Positions 33,961 through 42,297 of a DNA stretch of 64,000 nucleotides are shown piece by piece. The stretch comes from Brevibacillus brevis (GTDB taxonomy: Bacteria > Bacillota > Bacilli > Brevibacillales > Brevibacillaceae). Position 1 is the first letter of the stretch. Every line of letters begins with the position of its first letter. The notes under the pieces are model-generated. The model was not told the DNA's origin, did no database searches, and was given only the letters and a program-made list of their open reading frames with translations. The DNA lies in contig NZ_LR134338.1 in NCBI RefSeq assembly GCF_900637055.1, positions 1,032,501-1,096,500 on the forward strand, given 5' to 3'. The translations under genes and the position numbers were made by a program.

Positions 33961-33993
33961 CCCCTCGGGGCTATTTTTATTGCCCCGAGGGGG
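33961..33993 (+). promoter_or_regulatory. Second hairpin just upstream of the holin ribosome site
   Basis: CCCCTCGGGGC / GCCCCGAGGGG, a perfect 11-bp stem with an AT loop, ends about 5 nt before GAGGAGGA. It is not followed by T and may control holin translation. Confidence 0.55.
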
Positions 33994-34012
33994 TGAGGAG
34001 GAAGATGAGTTG

Positions 34013-34471
34013 ATGAAGTTTTTACAGAGTTTAGATAACGTAGTGACCCCGGCAAACGGAATGGCAGTAACTACGGGAGTGTTTCTTACTCCGATATTTC
34101 AATACCTCTATGGAACTGGCAGGATGGATATCTTGTTTGTGCTATTTTTCATGATCACACTTGATTGGGTCACGGGCATATCCGCAGCGAAAAAGGATAA
34201 GTCCTACACGTCAGAATACGGCCTATCCCGAATCCCGCGTTCGCTGTTTCTTTTAGCATTGCCAGCCGTTGCTAACACGCTAGATCGGGTGATGGGTACA
34301 CCCGGTTTTCTGTTTTATGGAGTTACATTCGGTCTACTCTATCACACATGGAACAGCCTCACAGCAAATGCTCACCGAGCTGGTTGGCCTGTTCCGAAAT
34401 CGATTGTTAACTTGGTCGGATCAGAAATCAAAGCAAAGGCTGAGAGAGCCGCAAGAAAGGAGCAAAAATAA
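34013..34471 (+). CDS. Phage holin, family 4 (TcdE/phi105 type)
   Basis: A 152-residue holin that forms membrane holes at lysis. Three hydrophobic segments: residues 18-36, 45-62 and 82-110. The family signature ITLDWVTGISAAKKDK and YGLSRIPRSLFLLALP are present, with a charged C-terminal tail. GAGGAGGA lies 10 nt from ATG 34013. It is directly followed by the amidase gene, a standard lysis cassette. Confidence 0.87.
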   Translation: MKFLQSLDNVVTPANGMAVTTGVFLTPIFQYLYGTGRMDILFVLFFMITLDWVTGISAAKKDKSYTSEYGLSRIPRSLFLLALPAVANTLDRVMGTPGFLFYGVTFGLLYHTWNSLTANAHRAGWPVPKSIVNLVGSEIKAKAERAARKEQK

Positions 34472-34473
34472 AA

Positions 34474-35292
34474 ATGAATATGACAATACCAGACGCGCGC
34501 GTTATGGACGTTCGCACCTCTTTACCACGCCACAAAACATTAAGGTATGGACGGCGTAAGCCATCAGATATCCGATCGGCAGCCATGCATCATTCAGCTA
34601 CAAAAAGCGGAACACCGGAGGCATTCGCAGGTTATCATGTCACCACGAACGGCTGGCCGGGCATTGCCTATCATTTTGTGATCCAAAAGGATGGGGTGAT
34701 TTACTGGTGTAACGATCCAGAAACAATTTCCTACCACGTAGACAATAGCAACCGTCATGCGCTAGGCATTTGCATTGTCGGAGACTTCCGGACACAACAA
34801 CCAACCGCTGCACAGCTCGATGCGGCGAATCGCCTGATACAGCACCTGCAGGTACAGATTCCAACTATGAAGCAGGTGCTTGGTCACCAGGAGTACCCCG
34901 GCTATGCGTGGAAAAACTGCCCTGCATTCCCGATGGGTAAGTTTCGGTCGGATTATTCACAGTATTTACAGAAGCCTGTGGACAAACCGGACAAACCACA
35001 GCAAGTACCGGTTGCTATTAGCCTGAATGGTTCACTGTTATCAGTCACTGGTTTCCTACAGGGTGGTGTGTTCATGCTTCCTGTAAGAGCGGTAGCCAAT
35101 GCTACTGGTGGAAAAGTGGAGTGGATCGCGGCTACCCAAGATGTGCGTGTAAACGGCAAAGATTTAAACGAGAAGATTATAGAGGGATCGGCATATGCTC
35201 CTGCTCGTGAGATGGCTGCCGCGCTTTGTCTTCAAGCTGAGTGGGATGGGAAAACCCAAACCGTGAAACTGAGAGGTTGTGTTACAGAATGA
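34474..35292 (+). CDS. N-acetylmuramoyl-L-alanine amidase (endolysin)
   Basis: A 272-residue amidase_2/PGRP-type endolysin. Zinc ligands: His in SAAMHHSATKSG, His in VLGHQEYPG and Cys/Asp region WKNCPAFPM. The C-terminal third (residues 180-270) is a copper-amine-oxidase-N/stalk-type repeat domain, probably for wall binding. It starts 2 nt after the holin stop and overlaps the next small gene by 4 nt. Confidence 0.87.
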   Translation: MNMTIPDARVMDVRTSLPRHKTLRYGRRKPSDIRSAAMHHSATKSGTPEAFAGYHVTTNGWPGIAYHFVIQKDGVIYWCNDPETISYHVDNSNRHALGICIVGDFRTQQPTAAQLDAANRLIQHLQVQIPTMKQVLGHQEYPGYAWKNCPAFPMGKFRSDYSQYLQKPVDKPDKPQQVPVAISLNGSLLSVTGFLQGGVFMLPVRAVANATGGKVEWIAATQDVRVNGKDLNEKIIEGSAYAPAREMAAALCLQAEWDGKTQTVKLRGCVTE

Positions 35293-35441
35293 TAGACTGG
35301 CTGAAAAACAACAAAAAAAGCATGCTGTTTATTCTGACTGGCGTCCTTGGCATTATAGGAGCTGCCATTGGATTAAGCGAAGACTTGCAACTCCAAATCG
35401 TTAGTATCTTTGATCATCTGTTGTCATCCCCTCGCCCTTAA
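35289..35441 (+). CDS. Small membrane protein of the lysis cassette
   Basis: A 50-residue protein with one hydrophobic segment (MLFILTGVLGIIGAAIGL) and charged ends. The start overlaps the amidase stop (ATGA). Its place suggests a second holin or holin modulator; not a recognised family. Confidence 0.65.
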   Translation: MIDWLKNNKKSMLFILTGVLGIIGAAIGLSEDLQLQIVSIFDHLLSSPRP

Positions 35442-35463
35442 TAGGGTGGGGGGTTATTTTTTT
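35428..35463 (+). terminator. Terminator of the lysis cassette
   Basis: CCCCTCGCCCT / AGGGTGGGGGG with a T run. Confidence 0.8.
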
Positions 35464-35668
35464 GGATTAATTTTTTCGAGTGTAAGGCATGAGTATCTGA
35501 AATTACATATACTTACAAAAGTTTACACTACAGGATTATTAAGCAAACAAACTGGATAGTTTAGTAAAATGGATAGAGTGGTTCGGGACGTGTCAGTGTG
35601 ATTATGGCACATCTATTTTTTTTATCAGAAACGCGAACGTACGATCTCTTTTTGAAAGGAGGCATTTC

Positions 35669-36238
35669 GTGATTAAACTTACAGACGAAGCTAATCAGAA
35701 GTTGCTGGATGCATTTCTAGCTCAAGCAGACAATCAACTACTATACCAACGAGTGCTTACTTCACCGGGCGACACTCAGAGGAGTGATGAATTGGATAGT
35801 AGACTTCAGGAGTTTTACGCTGAGGTCCAATTGACCAAATTTATTTCGTCACTCATTCGTTTTACAGCTATCGAGTTGGCTGTTCGAAATCAAAAGATAG
35901 GCAAGGTATGCCAGCCTACAGACGAGATTGAAATGGTTGTAGACAACCTTGTTAGCGACACTAACAAAAGTGAACGGGAGGACACATCTGAGTGGGAAGA
36001 TGTATTAGCTGACAAACGAGTTTTGGATGCTGTTCAAACCCTCACTGAAAAGGAACAGGAGATACTTAAACTTCTATATTTGAGGAATCTCAAAGAGGCA
36101 GAGGCTGCGAGTCTGTCAGGCATTAGCCAACAAGCCGTTTCTAAAACAAAGAAACGAGCGTTACTGAAGATCAGAAAACAGCTAGAGGGAGGCGGAATAC
36201 ATGAGCCTGTTAACACTGGTAAAGCGAGCACAAAATAA
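35669..36238 (+). CDS. Sigma factor-like protein, SigO-type subunit with region 4
   Basis: A 189-residue protein whose C-terminal part is a sigma region 4: LTEKEQEILKLLYLRNLKEA and SLSGISQQAVSKTKKRALLK (helix-turn-helix). The N-terminal half lacks a recognisable region 2. This matches the SigO (YvrI) subunit, which works with a separate region-2 protein. GTG start with AAAGGAGG 7 nt upstream. It overlaps the next gene by 38 nt. A regulator of late phage genes is likely; a simple late activator is the alternative. Confidence 0.7.
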   Translation: MIKLTDEANQKLLDAFLAQADNQLLYQRVLTSPGDTQRSDELDSRLQEFYAEVQLTKFISSLIRFTAIELAVRNQKIGKVCQPTDEIEMVVDNLVSDTNKSEREDTSEWEDVLADKRVLDAVQTLTEKEQEILKLLYLRNLKEAEAASLSGISQQAVSKTKKRALLKIRKQLEGGGIHEPVNTGKASTK

Positions 36239-36401
36239 TGATGAGAGTGCAATGGTAGAGATCATAGAAAGATTTGAGCCAAAGATTCGGAAGTCGTTAA
36301 AATTTACGGATATAGGTGTACGTGAAGACATACATCAAGAGATAATATTTCGAATGATTAAAGCTGTCAAATCGTATAAACTTCCGAAGAAAAGTAACTG
36401 A
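36201..36401 (+). CDS. RsoA-like region 2 protein (HTH_16)
   Basis: A 66-residue protein resembling sigma region 2 and RsoA/YvrHa: LVKRAQNNDESAMVEIIERF and a following DIHQEIIFRMIKAVKSYKL. GAGGGAGG lies 8 nt from ATG and the start is inside the previous gene, so the two are made together. The pair would form one two-subunit sigma factor. Confidence 0.7.
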   Translation: MSLLTLVKRAQNNDESAMVEIIERFEPKIRKSLKFTDIGVREDIHQEIIFRMIKAVKSYKLPKKSN

Positions 36402-36502
36402 TTTATTGATAATGCTGAACCCCTTATGATTATATAAAATACGAAAATTTGGCTATGGGAAGGAGAGGGCTAAAGTCCTTTCAATTTTTATACAAATTTT
36501 GG

Positions 36503-36508
36503 TATAAT
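36503..36508 (+). promoter_or_regulatory. -10 box for the gene at 36554
   Basis: TATAAT in an extended TGGTATAAT context, 45 nt upstream of the start. Confidence 0.55.
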
Positions 36509-36553
36509 GCAGAAAATGTACACACACTGTATAAAAACTATAAGGAGTGTCCA

Positions 36554-37087
36554 ATGATAAAAAAAATTGCGATAGGAGTAATTATTTTATTCTTGGCTGG
36601 GTACGCATTTATTACTCAGATACAAAAGGAGGGGATAGAGTTAAGGGTAAAATCTCTAGCAGGACATAATTTGTTTCTCCTTGTGACTACTTACCAAGAC
36701 ATTGAAAGTAAGTTTCACGAGGAAACATTTAATAGGGAAAGTGTAAGTAATATTGAAGATAAACTTGTAGAAGTAAAGGCATATTCAATAGTTGCTGATA
36801 GTATTGTGGGGAACGAATATCTACAAACAATTACAAGCAGATTCCAAGATATCTTTGCCCACCTTGAAAAGAGCCAGAAATCCATGGAACTTAGTAAGGA
36901 TCAAACTAAAGAGTTAGTTGAAATAAATAGAATGATGAAAGAATTTATTGATATTATATATCAAACCTATTATGTTAATGATGAAGAAGGCGGATCAGCT
37001 GAATTGAACATAAAAGACTTCAGTAAGGTAGAAGCATTTCAAAAGAAAATTACTGAGTATTATAATCAAATTAACCAAAAACTATAA
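36554..37087 (+). CDS. Membrane-anchored helical protein
   Basis: A 177-residue AT-rich gene product with an N-terminal membrane anchor (IAIGVIILFLAGYAFI, residues 4-19) and an outer part of long charged helices. Not recognised. TAAGGAG lies 7 nt from ATG 36554. Its own promoter and terminator make it a single-gene unit, a typical prophage cargo arrangement. Confidence 0.65.
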   Translation: MIKKIAIGVIILFLAGYAFITQIQKEGIELRVKSLAGHNLFLLVTTYQDIESKFHEETFNRESVSNIEDKLVEVKAYSIVADSIVGNEYLQTITSRFQDIFAHLEKSQKSMELSKDQTKELVEINRMMKEFIDIIYQTYYVNDEEGGSAELNIKDFSKVEAFQKKITEYYNQINQKL

Positions 37088-37144
37088 ACGTAATTCTTTT
37101 ATTTGCTAATACTAGTTTTTGATATTCATACTCTTATTAAATGT

Positions 37145-37186
37145 ACATCCTAAATCACAATTTTGTGAAATGGGATGTTTTTTTAT
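37145..37186 (+). terminator. Intrinsic terminator
   Basis: ACATCCTAAATCAC pairs with GTGAAATGGGATGT, then seven T. Confidence 0.75.
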
Positions 37187-37291
37187 ATTTTCTTTTCCTA
37201 AGGTTGTATTTTCAATCAGGTTTTTCACTTTATATATTGAAAGGAGATTCTGGCCAGAATACCTTACCCAAATTTAAAAGGTGGAATCACA

Positions 37292-37857
37292 ATGGATTTG
37301 ACAGGTAAAAGGATTGCTCTTGACCCAGGACATGGCGGCGATCATCCAGGCAAAGTATATAAGGGTCGGCAAGAAAAAGATGTTACTCTGATGTTTAGTA
37401 AAGTTCTTAGAACCATGCTTGAAACAGAAGGTGCAAAAGTTTATATGACGCGTATTACTGATAAGGATTTTGGTGGTTCGACCGACGCTAAGGATGTCAA
37501 TGAGCGAGTAAAAAAATCAATAAGTATTACGCCAATGACGATCTTGATATTTTGCTCAGTATTCATGTGAATACTGACAATCGTTTTAATCGTGTTGGTG
37601 CAGCCTATCAAGAGGGTGGAAAAGCATCCAAGATTTTGGCTGAGAATATTGCAACAAAGTATACGACCTTCCAGACACAAGCAATAGCTTGGTCGGACGA
37701 CTTAGCAGTATTGAGAGATACGACAGTAGCTGAAGCAAAAGCACTCCTTGAAATTGGTAAGATTAATCAAGATTGGTATGATGATCCTGATCAAGTTGAG
37801 CGTGCAGCATATGCGATTGTAGCTGGAATTTACGACTACTTTCGAGAAATTGAATAA
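37292..37857 (+). pseudogene. N-acetylmuramoyl-L-alanine amidase (amidase_3) with a frameshift
   Basis: An amidase_3 endolysin of about 188 residues broken at the A run 37510-37516. Before it: [14 protein letters not shown] (zinc His), the zinc-binding Glu in the QEKD segment and RITD. After a one-base shift: [20 protein letters not shown] with the zinc His, and the rest up to YDYFREIE. Adding one A to the run of seven restores the whole frame. GAAAGGAG lies some distance upstream of ATG 37292. Confidence 0.75.
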
Positions 37858-37863
37858 CAATCC

Positions 37864-37906
37864 AAAAGAGTGAGGTTGCCCTTAGGGTTACTTCACTCTT
37901 TTTTTA
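37864..37906 (+). terminator. Terminator after the second amidase
   Basis: AAAGAGTGA / TCACTCTTT with inner GGTTGCCC / GGGTTAC and seven T. The following stretch to 38169 is AT-rich; apart from a weak CTTCGGAG/CTCC-like remnant at 37973-37999 no gene is seen. Confidence 0.78.
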
Positions 37907-38169
37907 TATTCATATCAGGTGTATTAAATAATGACCAAAAGACCCAGTTCTAGTGTTGATTCAATATACTTCCTTCGGAGCAATCCGGGGAGGGCTTTTG
38001 TATTTCAATAAAAATTGTTAGAAACAATCATGAACGGTCTATGCTATGTAAATATAAAAACAAGGACAAGTAGTCCAAATGATCTATATTCGAAAGTGGA
38101 CAAGAAATCAATTGAATGCAATAATAAATTAAAAACTAGAAGATAATTACAGGCTAGGAGAGTATTAGT

Positions 38170-38784
38170 ATGGAAATGATTGGATCATCAGTGTTATTGG
38201 GATTGAATTTTCAAATATCTGCTCCGCATTTAGATTCAATTACAGAATCAGAAGCCGAAAAAATAAAAAGCGATTTTGACTTTGAAGAAGTAAAATTACT
38301 TAGGGACGGTATCCAATTTGAAAAAGGATTCCCATTTGTCTCTGCGACATTTACTAAAAACACTGTCGTGATTTATTTAGTGTATGGAAGTATTAATACT
38401 AACTTAGTAAACTTATTAAAGGCTATGAACCTATTTACTGATGAATGTAAGTTAATTTTAAACAAATTAGAGATAATTAACACGCTCAATGTAAAAGATC
38501 CGTTGCCCGAATTATTTGAAGAAAGTTATATAGACTATTTGAAAACACCTGTGTCAACTGAAATTAAAACCGAATACATTATAAATGACACCAATGTACT
38601 ATTTATCGCGCGTTTTTCAGATAATAAAAACCTATCTATTGTTTCCGTTGAAAAAAATGTACAAATTACCGATGAAGAGAAACTTTCAGATATCATAGAC
38701 GAATACAGAGATATTGCAACAAAAACTAATTTGGACTTCTTTATGGCATGGCCAAAGACTAGAAATCAGTTGAAGAGGACTTAA
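38170..38784 (+). CDS. Unknown protein, first gene of a two-gene unit
   Basis: A 204-residue cytoplasmic protein from an AT-rich gene. No membrane segment, no recognised motif; it alternates predicted strands and helices (VVIYLVYGSINTNLVNLLKA, EYIINDTNVLFIARFS). AGGAGAG lies upstream of ATG. It ends 2 nt before the next start, so the pair is one operon. The place after the lysis genes is where phages carry cargo such as exclusion or defence genes. Confidence 0.65.
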   Translation: MEMIGSSVLLGLNFQISAPHLDSITESEAEKIKSDFDFEEVKLLRDGIQFEKGFPFVSATFTKNTVVIYLVYGSINTNLVNLLKAMNLFTDECKLILNKLEIINTLNVKDPLPELFEESYIDYLKTPVSTEIKTEYIINDTNVLFIARFSDNKNLSIVSVEKNVQITDEEKLSDIIDEYRDIATKTNLDFFMAWPKTRNQLKRT

Positions 38785-38786
38785 TT

Positions 38787-39590
38787 ATGTTAGAAAACAA
38801 AGGGTTTGATCTTGAGAATTATATTGAAGGTCTAGTTCATAAGTCAGAAGAAACGAATGAAATTCAAGCAAATATCGAAACCATTATGAAGTCGACACGA
38901 GATCTTTATTGGTCTGTGTTAAAAGCAAAACAAAAAGGCGACATTACTGAGACATTTGATAATGCTTACATAGGAGTTATTGAAGTTGCTCTAAAGTATA
39001 CGGAATTATCTCGAAATGAGCTCGAAAATCTAGGTACTGAATCTGATCACTTATCACATATAATGTCACAACCTAGTTGTGAAGGTGATAGTACTATGAC
39101 AAAAAGGGTTGCTGGAGTATCAATTGTTCCACTCGATGAGTTGAAACATGCATGGAGTAATCTCGTGGAGTACAGCAACGCAAAAGCCTTTTTTACACTT
39201 ATAGGCACTATACTCTCAGTCCTCATTGGTCCTTTAACCAGTGTTACTTGGGCATTTATTGTATTAACGATTATTAATTTTATAATGAGAATGGTTGCAA
39301 ATAAATTTAGAAAGCAAGATGATTATATTCGACTTCAAAGAAATATCGGGATGTTCCTTTGGTCTTATACACTTCTTGCGATAGGGAATACACTAGGAGG
39401 ATTTGTGTCCATAAATGGGTTGCCTAACGGCACGTTCCCAGCATTTATTCTAGTTGTATTAGTGTGGACTGAATTGCGCGGGATCGTGGAAAACGCAAAA
39501 CTTGCAAACCTGAATGTTCCTTCTATTTTGGATCGTATCGTTAACATTAAAGGTAACAAAACAGAAAAAGATATAGACCCTCCATTTTAA
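38787..39590 (+). CDS. Soluble domain fused to a holin_4-like membrane domain
   Basis: A 267-residue protein. Residues 1-115 are soluble and helical (EETNEIQANIETIMKSTRDL). From about residue 132 it is membrane-bound: FFTLIGTILSVLIGPLTS, WAFIVLTIINFIMRMV, LLAIGNTLGGF, AFILVVLVWTELRGIVENAK. The last part, with ELRGIVENAKLANLNVPS, follows the C-terminal pattern of phage holin family 4. A Met at residue 104 (39096-39098) could give a holin-like short form. The fusion suggests a membrane-pore effector steered by the N-terminal domain or by the partner gene. Confidence 0.65.
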   Translation: MLENKGFDLENYIEGLVHKSEETNEIQANIETIMKSTRDLYWSVLKAKQKGDITETFDNAYIGVIEVALKYTELSRNELENLGTESDHLSHIMSQPSCEGDSTMTKRVAGVSIVPLDELKHAWSNLVEYSNAKAFFTLIGTILSVLIGPLTSVTWAFIVLTIINFIMRMVANKFRKQDDYIRLQRNIGMFLWSYTLLAIGNTLGGFVSINGLPNGTFPAFILVVLVWTELRGIVENAKLANLNVPSILDRIVNIKGNKTEKDIDPPF

Positions 39591-39628
39591 TTAGATCATT
39601 TAAGGCGAATAATTCCTCTTAGCTCAAA

Positions 39629-39653
39629 GCCCCAGTATTGTGGGGTTTTTTTG
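39629..39653 (+). terminator. Intrinsic terminator
   Basis: GCCCCA / TGGGGT with seven T. Confidence 0.78.
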
Positions 39654-39654
39654 T

Positions 39655-39684
39655 TTGCATGTTCGCAATCTGTTCGTATATAAT
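39655..39684 (+). promoter_or_regulatory. Sigma-A type promoter for the YolD-like gene
   Basis: TTGCAT and TATAAT, 18-nt spacer, 35 nt upstream of ATG 39719. Confidence 0.65.
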
Positions 39685-39718
39685 ACAAACAAATGTTCCT
39701 GTTTGGGGTGGTTGTGCG

Positions 39719-40030
39719 ATGGAAAGAATAAACACCGGTATTGATAGCCAACTTCAATCTGTTCCCTTATTGTATGAACATCACTACGAGGAAGTCATGA
39801 CCCCGTTACCACCGGTTGATTCAGACGTCTTGGCTGAAATGAATGTCATTATTTACGACTTTGTTCGAAAAGACTTTGCGATCAATGTCAGCTGGCTTGA
39901 GGACTGTATCCGTCGAGAATGGGGAGTGGTCAAGGATATCGACCGAATCGAGAACAAGATCAAGCTTGTTCGAGTCGATAGTGTATGGTGGGTGCCCTTG
40001 GAAAAAATGCTGCAGGTAGAGCGGGTGTAG
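39719..40030 (+). CDS. YolD-like family protein
   Basis: A 103-residue protein with the YolD-like pattern in its second half: WGVVKDIDRIENKIKLVRV and WWVPLEKMLQVERV. YolD-like proteins are common on Bacillus phages and plasmids, often beside Y-family DNA polymerases. A second YolD-like gene lies at 52871. The following gene begins 6 nt later. Confidence 0.7.
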   Translation: MERINTGIDSQLQSVPLLYEHHYEEVMTPLPPVDSDVLAEMNVIIYDFVRKDFAINVSWLEDCIRREWGVVKDIDRIENKIKLVRVDSVWWVPLEKMLQVERV

Positions 40031-40036
40031 TTGACC

Positions 40037-40408
40037 ATGATTCAACCTGACCAATGGCGAGAGATACTACACGAAACGATCCTATACGTCATGCTTTTTA
40101 AGGCAATCGCGCTTGATGCAGAAAGCCTTAATCAGGATCAGCTCAAAATGTCATACCGCCCCATGCTCGATACCGTATCGATGTGGGCAGAGCGAAAACA
40201 CCAAGAATATCGGAGCCAGTTTGGGCAGCTCGGTGGAAAAATTCATGTGCAGAAAACAACCGATGGCTTTTTATATCGTGTCCTTGTGACTGTCCGTGGC
40301 CGACAGGAAGAATGCATTTATAATGTGGAACATTTAAAAGCTGAATGCCAGGTATGGCTTAACAATTATCTGTACGACGCCAAGCAGCTAGCGCACGGGC
40401 GTGCATAG
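40037..40408 (+). CDS. Phage-type hypothetical protein
   Basis: A 123-residue helical protein with two Cys (EECIYN and ECQVWL) and no recognised domain. It follows the YolD-like gene directly and was probably translated with it. An in-frame TTG at 40031 is the other possible start. Confidence 0.6.
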   Translation: MIQPDQWREILHETILYVMLFKAIALDAESLNQDQLKMSYRPMLDTVSMWAERKHQEYRSQFGQLGGKIHVQKTTDGFLYRVLVTVRGRQEECIYNVEHLKAECQVWLNNYLYDAKQLAHGRA

Positions 40409-40446
40409 TATGGACAGAGGGATTATTGCAGAAAACAACCCGCCTC

Positions 40447-41177
40447 TTAGAATCCTTTCTTGTGGTCAAGCTCAAGATGTGGCCAGTTTTCCTTTATGCT
40501 CTGTGCAAATGTCATGACATCTTGTTTTGAAAGCTTATGTATCGCTTTTTCCATAGATGATTCTGACATGAGTTGTGCCCTGATAGTCTCTTCATGTTCA
40601 TTTTCTTCATGCATGCGGAGTTTGAGGTCATCTAGGCTAATTACATCATTAGCAAAGGCCATCTGCCATTTCTTTTTCCGCTTTTGTATTTCACTTAATT
40701 CACGCTCTAATTGAACGTAATCAGGGACAGTAAAGGTAACATGATTATCATTGACTACTTCAATTTCTTTTTACCATGATTCGTCTATAATGAAATCCAT
40801 TTGTTCAAGCATAAGCTTTTCAATCGTGTCTTCTGCTATTACGGGGATATCGCATATTCCCTGTGCAAATCGGCCGCTGCATCTGTAAAATCGGTAATTT
40901 CTAAGCTTTTGCTTTTTTTTCTCCGCCTTGGAGGGGACTGCCGCAGCGGACACTTTTTAAAATCCCGGTAAACGGAAAGCAGACATTGGTCTTCTCGCGG
41001 TATATTAAGCGCTTTTTAGTAAGAATAGAAACAGCCTCGAAATCTTCCTCGGAAACAAGTGCTTCATGATCACCATCTATCATGATTTCTTGGTTTGTTT
41101 TCTTACCCCCGCCTTGCCTATACATCCATCTCATTTTTCCCATATAAACCGGATTTTCGGAAACGATGGGGTCACAT
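40447..41177 (-). pseudogene. Main remaining part of a large serine recombinase
   Basis: Read on the minus strand: DPIVSENPVYMGKMRW and the recombinase-domain segment YREKTNVCFPFTGILK with the zinc ribbon start RCGSPLQGG. A frame change at the T8/A8 run 40913-40920 leads to KLRNYRFYRCSGRFAQGICD (zinc ribbon second half), then a TAA after FIIDESW. The same frame goes on to MAFANDVISLDDLKLRMHEE and the 105-bp repeat. The N-terminal resolvase domain with its catalytic Ser is absent. The tail lies at 33196-33405. Confidence 0.78.
40455..40559. repeat. 105-bp direct repeat, right copy
   Basis: Second copy of 33298-33402; 104 of 105 bases agree. The recombinase reading frame upstream continues into it, then breaks off at its left edge. 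Confidence 0.92.
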
Positions 41178-41204
41178 TAAGTAAACTACTTTTACCAACG
41201 AACA

Positions 41205-41390
41205 AAGGACATTGCGACACTACAGATGATCTTCAATCACTCACATCCGGCAATCACACTGAAATACATCGGGATTACACAAGATCTGATCGACAAGGCG
41301 GTGAAGACTTCAGTTTATAGGTTACACAAGCTCAATTATGTTAAGCCTGACTGTTTATCTAGATTTTTGAAAAACGATAAGATTTCTTGA
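41205..41390 (+). pseudogene. C-terminal fragment of a phage tyrosine integrase
   Basis: About 45 codons match the end of phage integrases: IFNHSHPAITLKYIGITQ with the catalytic His and the active Tyr in LKYIGIT, followed by DLIDKAVKTS. The frame then runs into the 3' end of the opposite hydrolase gene. The catalytic core upstream is gone. Its presence next to serine recombinase pieces suggests that two elements met here. Confidence 0.65.
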
Positions 41391-42211
41391 CTTACTTCTT
41401 TATAGTGGTCAAACAACATAATATGCTTTGTCTCAGGTATGCTTACACATTTGCTTAGGGGGTGTGCATACTTCAATACTTCATGTATGAATTGGTTTTT
41501 TTTATCAAAGTTCCGGTGAATGGCTGCAGGGAGAAAAAGTATTGGACATGAGAGGTTTTTATATAAGCTCTCAAGTTTAAGATCGTACAAAGATCCCATG
41601 ATTTGAATAAATGTTTGATTAGTGGTGTAGAGGGAAAAGTGCCCAGCTTTTTGTTTACGCATCGAGATTGCCCAACCATCGGTGACTGCCTTCTCAAGAA
41701 CATGATTCCAGTCGGTTCTGCGTGCTTTCTCGTAATTAACGTAGTCTTCGATCGAAGAGAAAACTAAATCTGGTTCCCGGAGTTTCTCAAGAAAGGCTTC
41801 CTTTTTGTCAGCAAATTTACCGTTTGGCCCTGAATGATTTTGCATTGCTCCATCAGAATTAACGATGGATAAAACTCGGGAAGGAAATTTTGATGCTAAG
41901 TATGTACCAACGTAACAACCGAGGGAACTTCCTACAATATGGACGGCATCAAAATTAAGAGAATCTAGAACGCCTATTAAGTCAATCGCAAGGGTTGAAA
42001 TTTCGTAATCAGTTTCAGGTTGATCAGATTCTCCGTGACCACGCAAATCGATGGCAATTGCAGTGTAATGATCCACAAAATAGGGTATTACCCCATTCCA
42101 AACAACAGCATTGCCGCGAATAAAGTGGAGAAAGATTACTGGTGTACCTGAATCACTAAATTGGTGAACCATTATCTTAATGCCGTTGGTATGTACTCTA
42201 AATTTCTTCAT
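41336..42211 (-). CDS. Alpha/beta hydrolase
   Basis: A 291-residue cytoplasmic hydrolase. Nucleophile Ser in IVGSSLGCYVG, oxyanion region FLHFIRGN, IDLRGHGESDQP, and a C-terminal His in ETKHIMLFDH. The acid is not clear. No signal peptide. Cargo gene of the element or a resident gene trapped in it; substrate unknown. Confidence 0.78.
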   Translation of the reverse strand: MKKFRVHTNGIKIMVHQFSDSGTPVIFLHFIRGNAVVWNGVIPYFVDHYTAIAIDLRGHGESDQPETDYEISTLAIDLIGVLDSLNFDAVHIVGSSLGCYVGTYLASKFPSRVLSIVNSDGAMQNHSGPNGKFADKKEAFLEKLREPDLVFSSIEDYVNYEKARRTDWNHVLEKAVTDGWAISMRKQKAGHFSLYTTNQTFIQIMGSLYDLKLESLYKNLSCPILFLPAAIHRNFDKKNQFIHEVLKYAHPLSKCVSIPETKHIMLFDHYKEVSQEILSFFKNLDKQSGLT

Positions 42212-42297
42212 GATTACCCCTCATGAAAAATTACGACATGATATTTATATTAGCACAATGCTCACGGAGATAAACGAAGCGGAAGGAGGCGCGACAG

